Shown here: positions 1 to 5,703 of the stretch, piece by piece
How the letters are laid out: each line of letters opens with the position of its first letter
Numbering within the stretch: the stretch's first letter is position 1
Source: Candidatus Latescibacterota bacterium
Lineage (GTDB): Bacteria; Latescibacterota; MVCY01
Assembly (NCBI GenBank): GCA_030608245.1
Contig: JAUWEO010000034.1
Coordinates: 1-11,341 of the forward strand
Direction: 5' to 3'
DNA length: 11,341 nt
The notes under the pieces: generated by a model
What the model was told of the DNA's origin: nothing
The model's input: only the letters and a program-made list of their open reading frames with translations
Database searches by the model: none
Translations under genes and position numbers: made by a program

Positions 1-135
1 GTTTGTAGAGCAGCAATCTGAAGTTGTAACTTTAAGGTAACCAGAACTGTCAACTGGGCGGACTACCCACTAGCTTTTCCATTCCATGAAGACACCTAAA
101 GGCCACATCCAGAGTGGAGCCATCGTTTAGGATAG

Positions 136-1020
136 TCAGATCAGCTTGTATGTCAGCCCCAGAGACAAGGTTTGCTTGAACCGTGCTTCCAGGTCGATCT
201 CCTTGTCATAGAGAAGCTGTATATAGAGGTTCACCATCAGGTACTTGGTGATGCCGGCCGTGAAGGTATTCTCCCAGTTGACATCTGGGGATTTCCAGTA
301 GTTCTCGTTGGGTTGCCCGTTGAGCTCGTCCGATTCGGAAGAGAAAAGTGCCTGAAATAGGGTGAACTTGCTGATCAAGGTAATCCGGTCCTGTGCCAGT
401 GGGGTCTTGAAATCGGTCACGAACACAAGACCACCGTCGTTGCTAGTCTGGGTTTCCCGCTTGTTGGTCAGTGGGTCCAGCACATCTCGATTCAGATGCT
501 GCCTCAGCCCTGCGCCTAAGCGAGTAGTCCCCTCACGCCTCTCCTTCTTGGTCAGAACTCTAGCCACGCCAAAACTCTCGGTGAAAGTGAGCGGATTTAG
601 GGATCGGCTCTTGTCTGAATCACTCGCGTCAAGAAACTGGGTCTGCACCCTACCAGCCGCGAAGGGATCCACGAATCCTCCCAAGGTGAAGCGGAAAACT
701 GATTCAAGGTCAATGAGATCAGTCGATTTTACTGCCTTGGCCCAAGTTTTAGTCTCCTGGTCCTGATTATGGGTTTGGCCAAAACAAAGTTTCAGCGTGT
801 TCTTATTGTGGACCTTGGCATAGAGCTGTTTCTCCGCGAGAGAGTTGGAGTTGAATGTCCAAAAGAGGGCACCCGCTTCCCCCCCAACCCAGTTGTCGCT
901 GTATGCATTTTGCGTCAGCGTGAGGTTTGCGTCAACCGCGACTGTCCAAGGCTCTGCGAGGACGGGCGAAGCCACTGCAATGGCCAGCGTGGTTGCCACT
1001 ACGATGAACGGACCTTTCAT
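136..1020 (-). CDS. DUF3078-like outer-membrane beta-barrel protein
   Basis: 294-aa protein. Residues 1-22 form a classical signal peptide (Lys2, hydrophobic run, Ala-Ser-Pro-Val-Leu-Ala before Glu23), so export is expected. The mature part opens with a beta-rich segment containing NAYSDNWVGGEAG, the Trp/Gly-Gly signature of DUF3078 proteins, which look like outer-membrane barrels with many alternating hydrophobic strands. It ends with the strand-like LSLGLTYKLI, typical of barrel C-termini. Start choice: ATG at 1020 is preceded (minus strand) by AAGGAGGGGAAA, a strong Shine-Dalgarno. Upstream on the same strand is the LapA-domain gene, 110 bp away. Family membership is from memory of the motif; the molecular role of DUF3078 is not known to me. 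GC of a sampled line (241-300) is about 55%, unlike the AT-rich genes further right. Confidence 0.8.
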   Translation of the reverse strand: MKGPFIVVATTLAIAVASPVLAEPWTVAVDANLTLTQNAYSDNWVGGEAGALFWTFNSNSLAEKQLYAKVHNKNTLKLCFGQTHNQDQETKTWAKAVKSTDLIDLESVFRFTLGGFVDPFAAGRVQTQFLDASDSDKSRSLNPLTFTESFGVARVLTKKERREGTTRLGAGLRQHLNRDVLDPLTNKRETQTSNDGGLVFVTDFKTPLAQDRITLISKFTLFQALFSSESDELNGQPNENYWKSPDVNWENTFTAGITKYLMVNLYIQLLYDKEIDLEARFKQTLSLGLTYKLI

Positions 1021-1130
1021 TTTCCCCTCCTTGTCTTTGATGGTTGTCCATGCAACTTTTCATAGTCGAACTACTTCGTTTGTGCTCCCAAATTGGCATA
1101 TTTGCGAAGTGCTTCATTTATGCACGACTG

Positions 1131-1331
1131 TTATTTCGACTTCAGCCACTTTGCTTTAGCAGCAATATACCCAAGAACAAAACCGACAAGTATTGCTAAA
1201 GTTATAAGAACAATTTGCCACATACTTATTTTCCAGAATAAAAACCGCAAGGTGACAACCTGTGTATTCTGGACGAGAATAATCAAAAATAATGCGACTA
1301 AAACTAAAGTAACGATGACCTTGGGTTTCAT
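1131..1331 (-). CDS. LapA-domain (DUF1049) small inner-membrane protein
   Basis: 66-aa protein with two hydrophobic helices (about residues 5-20 and 37-57) joined by the short segment VQNTQVVTLRFLFWKISM. The pattern QNTQ-V-T-L-x-F-L-F-W is the recognised core of the LapA/DUF1049 family (lipopolysaccharide assembly protein A domain). In Enterobacteria LapA works with LapB in controlling LPS synthesis; many bacteria carry short stand-alone copies like this one whose role is unproven. The tail is basic (AKAKWLKSK), as expected for a cytosolic end. The ATG at 1331 is preceded by AAAAGGAG at good spacing (8 nt). The DUF3078 gene lies 110 bp downstream; the next gene upstream is 372 bp away, so a promoter is probably in that gap, but I could not point to a convincing one. 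Confidence 0.8.
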   Translation of the reverse strand: MKPKVIVTLVLVALFLIILVQNTQVVTLRFLFWKISMWQIVLITLAILVGFVLGYIAAKAKWLKSK

Positions 1332-1513
1332 TGCAACCGCTCCTTTTGAAAACCGGTCATCCCCCTAAAATTGCTTTCAGAAATATTTTTTGAAGACAAT
1401 TTTTCTGTTGAATTGGATAAAGCCGCTTAGTGGATCGAAATGGGACTATCTGTTTAGGGGCTGTTAAATGTATGGTTACGTACATACTCCCTGAATCAGT
1501 AATTCTAAAATTA

Positions 1514-1651
1514 GAGCTTGTCCCAAAGTTGTATGATGGAGTTACAACGATGCACAGTGAACCACTTCATCTTGTGGAAATGCCCCACAAGATTATTGCT
1601 ATTGATGTTCAATATCAAAACCAAAAATCATAGAACTTCGGGACAATGCTC
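1514..1651. repeat. MITE-like element with imperfect 24-25 bp terminal inverted repeats
   Basis: The left arm (1514-1537) and the reverse complement of the right arm (1627-1651) share GAGC, TTGTCCC, AAGTT and TATGAT in the same order, with one-base differences between the blocks. The element is flanked on both sides by ATTA (1510-1513 and 1652-1655), consistent with a 4-bp target duplication or a TA-type insertion. At its centre (1569-1593) is a perfect 9-bp stem, ATCTTGTGG / CCACAAGAT, with a 7-nt loop, so the whole 138 bp can form one long broken hairpin. It has no convincing ORF. It lies in the gap between the TIGR03545-family gene and the LapA gene, and any transcript running between them would carry the hairpin. 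The rest of this gap (1332-1513, 1652-1703) shows nothing I recognise. Confidence 0.6.
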
Positions 1652-1703
1652 ATTAGTTACAGAAAACGATACGCCACCAAAAATTTCTTTTCAGATTTGG
1701 TTT

Positions 1704-3587
1704 CTACTTCATTCTTACTTTTTTCTTAAAAAGATCTTTTAACGTATCCTTTGCTTTATCCTTAACTTTATTTTTCTCTTTTTCAATGCGCTCATGAACC
1801 TCTTTCTTGCACTTTTCAAGTTCATCTACCTTTTCCTGGACTTTATGCTTTGATTTGTCCATCTCAGTAAATAGCTTCTGTCGGTTTTTATCAATGATAG
1901 CTTCGACTTCTTTTCGCCGTTTGTCGACTTCGGATCGGACATAATTTTCAACCCATTGTTGAGCTTCTTGTAAATTCTCTTGCAGGGCTTTCTTCACTTG
2001 CTTCGCCAGCACTTGGTCGACATTGGAATTCATGTGCAACTTATAATCTGAAGCATCACCTAATAGCTGAGCATTGAGTGTAAGTTGTGTCAAACCCGCA
2101 AGTACATCTCTCACAATCCTGGAAATTCTATCCCCTGCCGCCTGTTCAAACAGGAAATTAACCGGCTCAACGTCAAGGTTTAATTTCAAATCAATGCCAT
2201 CGCCAATAAAGAAACCAGCAAGAACAATGTTCCCTTTTTTCGCCTCTACTGCATGTGGGAAATATTTACTCTTTTTCAGCTTCACTTCACCGATGGCGAA
2301 ATTCTTCGCAGAAACCCACACCGAATCATGAGCCACTTCGGTTGTATGATCGAGGCTACCAGAAACTTCATACTGATTACCGGAAACTTTCATTAATCCT
2401 ATATTAAAACGCATTGGCTTTCCATATACAACTGGTTGATTGGTCAATCCTGAGAGGTTACCTTCGACAAAATAAGCGCGACTGGTATCGCCAGCCGCTG
2501 TTGCAGCAGAGAATTTCGCTTTGCGCAATAGAAAACGAGGATAGCGATAATGAAATGGAAACTGTATATTCTGACCTTTGAAGCGAGGTGGTTTTTGGAT
2601 CTTTTTTGAGCCTACTACTTTCTTAGCAGTTGGCAGGTATTTTCGTCCTAATTCGACATATCCCAATATTTGCTCATAACTTTTTATTATAGGTGTGCCA
2701 AAGAGAAGTAAACTGACATCTTTCACATCGAGATCTTTTAAACGCGCTAACTGTTTTGCTCGTTCGATATCATTCTTCAAATCACTTTGCACAGCTTCTA
2801 ATCTTGTTTGCAAATCAGTGAATGTTTGACTTAAATTATTGTATTTCCCTTCAACTTCTTTTCTGAGTGATTTCACCTCTTTTTGAATATCATCCAATTT
2901 TTTCAAAGCCGTAGTCAAAGCAGCAACATCTTTAATTTTATCAAGATTCAGTGACTTGATATTTTCTTCTACCTTTTGGACGCGTGTCAAATAGTCCTGC
3001 GGCTTAAGTTGCGTTTGCCAATAATTGAAACTACTATCGGCGAGGGTTCTCAACTTGTCGTATCCCTGAACAGTGGCCAAATTATTAACATCGATAAGGG
3101 AATCAACTTTCAATTCTTTGCTAAGTCCAGATAAGTCAAAAACCGGCAATTCACGCAATTGTTTGTCAATCGCAGCAGTAGCTTTGGAAACCATACCCGG
3201 TTTTTCTTCTGCAAGGGGTTCTATCTTTTTGGGCAAGCTTCCATCAGTTTCACGACGGGTGCCACTGTACAGATTTTCGAGAATCATTTCTTTTATAATA
3301 ATACGTTTCCAGAATAACGGCCGAGCTTCAATGTCTAATGATGCTTTGCCAGTTTCCAAAACATTGTACCAGGAATTATTTTTATTAGCAACTTGAAGCC
3401 GATCCCATGAACATTCCATTTTAAATAGACTAAAATGAAAATTATCTATTTCCACTTTAGCGCCTGCGATTGCCTGACAGGTCTTTTCGAGTACCTTTTC
3501 AATATAACGGTCACGGACAAAAAAGGCGATCACCGCGAATATAACGATGATAAAAACGAGAATAATAATACCCTTTTTACGCATCAT
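1704..3587 (-). CDS. TIGR03545-family envelope protein (AsmA-like, coiled-coil)
   Basis: 627-aa protein. Residues 6-24 form one N-terminal membrane anchor after MMRKK, so most of the chain should be periplasmic. Residues about 27-110 resemble AsmA/DUF748-type starts (GAKVEIDNFHFSLF, then SLDIEARPLFWKRIIIKEM). About 200-285 and about 530-627 are charged, heptad-like coiled coils, the last one extremely Lys/Glu-rich. The middle (about 350-500) is beta-rich (YFVEGNLSGL, EVSGSLDH). This layout, and the partner gene directly upstream, match the uncharacterised pair TIGR03545/TIGR03546 found in a small share of outer-membrane bacteria. Its start overlaps the upstream stop as ATGA; two ATGs stand side by side, and the second (3584-3582) has better spacing (6 nt) from GGGAG. 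Translation is probably coupled. Function unknown; envelope maintenance or lipid transport by analogy with AsmA is only inference. Confidence 0.8.
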   Translation of the reverse strand: MMRKKGIIILVFIIVIFAVIAFFVRDRYIEKVLEKTCQAIAGAKVEIDNFHFSLFKMECSWDRLQVANKNNSWYNVLETGKASLDIEARPLFWKRIIIKEMILENLYSGTRRETDGSLPKKIEPLAEEKPGMVSKATAAIDKQLRELPVFDLSGLSKELKVDSLIDVNNLATVQGYDKLRTLADSSFNYWQTQLKPQDYLTRVQKVEENIKSLNLDKIKDVAALTTALKKLDDIQKEVKSLRKEVEGKYNNLSQTFTDLQTRLEAVQSDLKNDIERAKQLARLKDLDVKDVSLLLFGTPIIKSYEQILGYVELGRKYLPTAKKVVGSKKIQKPPRFKGQNIQFPFHYRYPRFLLRKAKFSAATAAGDTSRAYFVEGNLSGLTNQPVVYGKPMRFNIGLMKVSGNQYEVSGSLDHTTEVAHDSVWVSAKNFAIGEVKLKKSKYFPHAVEAKKGNIVLAGFFIGDGIDLKLNLDVEPVNFLFEQAAGDRISRIVRDVLAGLTQLTLNAQLLGDASDYKLHMNSNVDQVLAKQVKKALQENLQEAQQWVENYVRSEVDKRRKEVEAIIDKNRQKLFTEMDKSKHKVQEKVDELEKCKKEVHERIEKEKNKVKDKAKDTLKDLFKKKVRMK

Positions 3588-4111
3588 TCGCTCCCTATAT
3601 CTCGAGTTTTTTCATATAATCTTACAATTTTGCTCCCCTTTATAACCTGCACAATTTTCCACTTCTTAATTCGCTCCTCAAGTCCGGAACGATAAGCGAC
3701 AACCAGCTTTTTCATTCCAAAGAATATTGGAATAAAGAGTACCAACCCGCCTATAAAACTTCCCATAACGACGGTATTATTGAAACGGGAAAGCGGTGCA
3801 ACGGGAATATTGTACAGTGTTTCCCAAAATCCTCGAAGAAATGGTATTCCAGTTAAAATAAAATAACCCAGACTGTGGAAAGTAGGATCAAGCAGGTAAG
3901 CAAAAAGACTAGCCAAAAGAATCGCAACTGTACCTGCTGCCATATTAATATTGAGTAGGATAAGAAGAATGAAGAGAATAACGCCTTGGAGCGTCCAAAA
4001 TGGCATAATTCCAATCAGAAATCCAACACCAAAGCCACCTGCAATTTGTCCCGGCGATTCACCAGAACGAAAGGCTTTGATAAATTTCGAGATAATTTTT
4101 AACCAAATCAT
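3584..4111 (-). CDS. TIGR03546-family (DUF2062-like) inner-membrane protein
   Basis: 175-aa protein. A short amphipathic start (MIWLKIISKFIKAFRSGESPGQ) leads into a Gly-rich hydrophobic stretch, residues about 24-74, with GFGVGFLIGIMP and then NINMAAGTVAILLASLFAYLLDP; further hydrophobic segments lie at about 78-92 and 113-133. GxGxGxxIGxxP followed by a small-residue helix is the DUF2062 pattern. With the adjacent TIGR03545 protein it forms the known two-gene unit, and the stop codon shares bases with the next ATG. The start at 4111 is the natural family start, but no Shine-Dalgarno lies before it: the upstream bases (AGGGGTCAGTACC) look like the end of the neighbouring insertion sequence. 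The native promoter and ribosome-binding site may therefore have been displaced by that insertion. Function unknown. Confidence 0.78.
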   Translation of the reverse strand: MIWLKIISKFIKAFRSGESPGQIAGGFGVGFLIGIMPFWTLQGVILFILLILLNINMAAGTVAILLASLFAYLLDPTFHSLGYFILTGIPFLRGFWETLYNIPVAPLSRFNNTVVMGSFIGGLVLFIPIFFGMKKLVVAYRSGLEERIKKWKIVQVIKGSKIVRLYEKTRDIGSE

Positions 4112-4128
4112 AACTTGGTACTGACCCC

Positions 4129-4905
4129 TTAATGAGTTGACATATCATAGACCCTATAACTCATCAGTTCTCTCAGTGACCAGAGGTGATCAGTGCTTCC
4201 GGCTGACATTGCTGGGGTTACCTTGCGCCATTTACGGAAGACCCTGCCGATGACCTTCTCACTTATAGCTTTTCTGAGAGCATGGTGAGGACGTACAAGG
4301 TTATTGTGTGCTTTGTAAAGATTTAGTTGGCTCATGAGGTCTTCATCCTTCTTTGAAAAAGCAATGGTCTTTCTGGTCAACCTGCGGTTGTCGTGTCTGA
4401 AGTTTAGGTTCTACCGTTCAAGTAATGAGGTGCTTATCTGGGAGGAATCTACCTGACCAAAGATGACCTTCTTGGTTATTGAAACCACTTTACCTCCGTC
4501 ACGTTGTCTGAAAGCCTGAGCATAACGCAGGTTCGGAGAGGCTGAGATTCTGGGCCCTCGAGGTCGGCCAGGTTTCCCTGTCCGAGCAAAGGTCTCTATA
4601 ACGCAAAGACGCTCGAGTGAAGCTTGTCTGTAGGAATCCTGCCCATCGGTAACAAAGACGGGAACAGGTGTGGCAGTGCACACCTTAAGGGTTTCCTCAA
4701 TGATCTCCTCTGCAACTTGGGTAACAACAGTAGGTGCAGCCTTGACGCTTAATAAGAGCCGATGCTCAGAGGCAAAACTGACCCCTATCCATCTCTCGCC
4801 CTCTTGAGGATTGCTCGTTTCCTCAGCTCGTTTTTTTTCACAAAGGTCCAGAGTTCATCGAGCTCTACTTATCTACATCGGTTGAAGTTTTCACGACTCC
4901 CCAGG
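4129..4905 (-). pseudogene. IS1-family-like DDE transposase, disrupted
   Basis: Read from high to low coordinates, the pieces give a recognisable transposase: VELDELWTFVKK (first catalytic Asp at 4857-4859), GERWIGVSFASEHRLLL, VFVTDGQDSYRQASLE (second Asp), the basic linker RTGKPGRPRGPR, STSLLER followed by NLNFRHDNRRLTRKT (catalytic Glu in LLER), then SQLNLYKAHNNLVRPHHALR and TPAMSAGSTDHLWSLREL, a typical tail for this group. Lesions: an amber TAG at 4411-4413 replaces the Gln expected in the E-R-Q-N motif; the frame changes at a run of eight A's (4831-4838); and a base seems to be missing near 4870 (GATAAG-TAGAG), just before the first Asp. The second may be programmed rather than damage. 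The N-terminal domain is not recognisable. The stop codon is at 4129-4131. Confidence 0.8.
4830..4838 (-). other. Possible programmed -1 frameshift site (A-AAA-AAC)
   Basis: On the minus strand the transposase reads GTG AAA AAA AAC GAG in the frame that encodes DELWTFV, and continues correctly (RAEETSNPQEGERW) only after a -1 shift. The bases at the switch are exactly the A-AAA-AAC slippery heptamer, in phase. IS1 itself uses an A6C slip to join its two reading frames, so this may be a relic of programmed frameshifting. A simple loss of one A from the run would look the same. Confidence 0.45.
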
Positions 4906-4994
4906 TTCCCAGATGCAGATATGGGCATTCTACGCTGTTAAATAATAGAAAGAAAAATCAAAAAAGTCAAGAAAGATTTGAGGGGCACTAAGGC

Positions 4995-5370
4995 AAAACA
5001 GCACTGTCTATTAGCGGAGGCACACGAATTCAGAGTATTAAGAAACCAGAAGTCGAAATTTTTCCTGAAAAAATTTTGGGACTGGTCAAATCCGTTGGGT
5101 GGGACTCCTACCAAGGTGAGATTCTATAGGGAAGCAGAAGATGTGTCTATGGGTGGAGAGATTCTCCTTACTATGTATGTAACGCCGATTGACATCCCGT
5201 CCGGGGTTCGCTTTTCTTTTCGGGGTTTCCGGTATTCGCCCCGTGATACCCTTGAGTGATCCAGCCCTGGATAGTCTCTCCAGCCGGCAAAGCTCCTTCT
5301 GTCTTGACACCCGTGTGCTCTCCTGGCACAAGAACTTTGATCTCGAATTTTTCCAGTGAGAAAAGAGTAC
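4995..5370. other. Intergenic stretch with no recognisable gene
   Basis: About 375 bp between the IS remnant and the promoter ahead of the tilS leader. Short open frames exist on both strands (for example plus 4978-5259 and minus 5086-5433), but none has a good ribosome-binding site or resembles a family I know. The stretch may be decayed coding DNA left by the mobile element. Confidence 0.5.
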
Positions 5371-5399
5371 TTGACTTTTGGGTTGAACAAATCTATATT
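5371..5399 (+). promoter_or_regulatory. Sigma70-type promoter ahead of the tilS leader
   Basis: TTGACT at 5371-5376 and TATATT at 5394-5399 are separated by exactly 17 bp. Both hexamers are close to the housekeeping consensus (TTGACA / TATAAT). Transcription would begin near 5406 and run into the stem at 5496, the tRNA-like fold and the tilS operon. It is the best promoter match I noticed in the window. Confidence 0.6.
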
Positions 5400-5495
5400 T
5401 AGGTGGGATTATTTTGTGCCAGATTTGTGCCAACTACACATCAAAACCGGTCAAAATATATCAAAATCCATATAACCAATTAGACTCTATTAGAC

Positions 5496-5530
5496 AAAGG
5501 GAAAACGTGCACTTATCGGCTTTTCCCTTT
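5496..5530 (+). promoter_or_regulatory. Perfect 10-bp leader stem, possible anti-Shine-Dalgarno switch
   Basis: AAAGGGAAAA (5496-5505) and TTTTCCCTTT (5521-5530) form a perfect 10-bp stem with a 15-nt loop. The right arm plus one base (CTTTTCCCT, 5520-5528) is also perfectly complementary over 9 nt to AGGGAAAAG (5695-5703), the ribosome-binding region of tilS. The same segment can therefore be locked in this stem or mask the tilS start. The low-complexity purine/pyrimidine make-up means chance is possible. Confidence 0.4.
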
Positions 5531-5535
5531 ACCCG

Positions 5536-5607
5536 TGCGGTGGCAGAGAAACAGGTCTAATAGGAATCATAATCCTCGTGTAGGGGGTTCGAGTCCCTCC
5601 ACCGCTA
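5536..5607 (+). tRNA. tRNA-like fold with CAU anticodon loop; irregular D arm, may be degenerate
   Basis: The T arm is canonical: GGGGG (5583-5587), loop TTCGAGT, CCCTC (5595-5599). The acceptor pairs GCGGTG (5537-5542) with CACCGC (5600-5605), leaving a T-T mismatch at position 1:72; discriminator A5607 is followed by CTA, so no CCA is encoded. The anticodon arm is TAGGA / TCCTC (four pairs plus one mismatch) around loop ATCATAA, with anticodon CAT at 5568-5570. The variable loop GTGTA is 5 nt. The D arm is poor: only AGA/TCT pairs (5545-5547, 5556-5558), with the GG at the edge of the loop, and T8 is missing. A CAU anticodon means tRNA-Met or the tRNA-Ile2 that TilS modifies. It may be a real but odd tRNA, a tRNA pseudogene, or a tRNA mimic in the tilS leader. 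The high T-arm and acceptor match makes a tRNA origin likely; function is uncertain. Confidence 0.5.
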
Positions 5608-5657
5608 CTAATCTCAGAAGTATGTCCACCAAACGAAAAAAACAGACTGTTACCCTC

Positions 5658-5692
5658 GACCTTTCTAACCTAATGGAAGGGTCTTTTTGTTT
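5658..5692 (+). terminator. Intrinsic terminator / attenuator directly before tilS
   Basis: GACCTTTC (5658-5665) pairs with GAAGGGTC (5676-5683) over 8 bp with one G-U; two further pairs can close a 6-nt loop. The stem is followed at once by TTTTTGTTT (5684-5692). The tilS ATG is only 11 nt further on, so operon transcripts from the upstream promoter must pass this hairpin. It could end a tRNA transcript or act as an attenuator for tilS-ftsH-folE-cdaA. Confidence 0.7.
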
Positions 5693-5703
5693 CCAGGGAA
5701 AAG

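Larger units (their letters stand above)
4117..4994 (-). mobile_element. Remnant of an IS1-family-like insertion sequence
   Basis: This stretch holds the broken transposase described separately. The 3' boundary is probably at about 4117, where GGTACTGACCCCTT begins just after the transposase stop. A weakly matching reverse-complement sequence (TGAGGGGCACTAAGG) at 4980-4994 is the best candidate for the other end, but the match is poor and that end is a guess. The space before the catalytic core (about 135 bp) is too short for the usual N-terminal DNA-binding region, so the element appears truncated on that side. I saw no clear target duplication. Confidence 0.55.

Noticed and set aside
1..135. 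Minus-strand frame continuing past the DUF3078 stop (LNDGSTLDVAFRCLHGMEK), which looks somewhat protein-like
   Set aside because: It is in a different frame, has no start or ribosome-binding site, and I recognise no family; the barrel gene has a natural end at 136.
1021..1130. Search for a promoter between LapA and the DUF3078 gene
   Set aside because: No hexamer pair with acceptable spacing found; the two genes may be co-transcribed.
1430..1633. 67-codon plus-strand ORF
   Set aside because: It runs through the MITE-like element, has no Shine-Dalgarno and matches nothing known to me.
4978..5433. Overlapping ORFs on both strands in the gene-poor stretch, including a minus-strand frame with KVLVPGEHTGVKTEGALPAG
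   Set aside because: Protein-like in places but with no start signal or recognisable domain; could be decayed coding DNA, not enough to call.
5405..5440. Minus-strand LAQIWHK and VGTNLAQ readings with a doubled TTTGTGCCA, reminiscent of integrase C-termini
   Set aside because: The rest of an integrase would have to lie toward 5536, where the leader and tRNA-like fold are; no catalytic R-H-R-Y motif is present.
5496..5530. 10-bp stem considered as an intrinsic terminator
   Set aside because: No T-run follows the stem on either strand; better explained as a leader structure.
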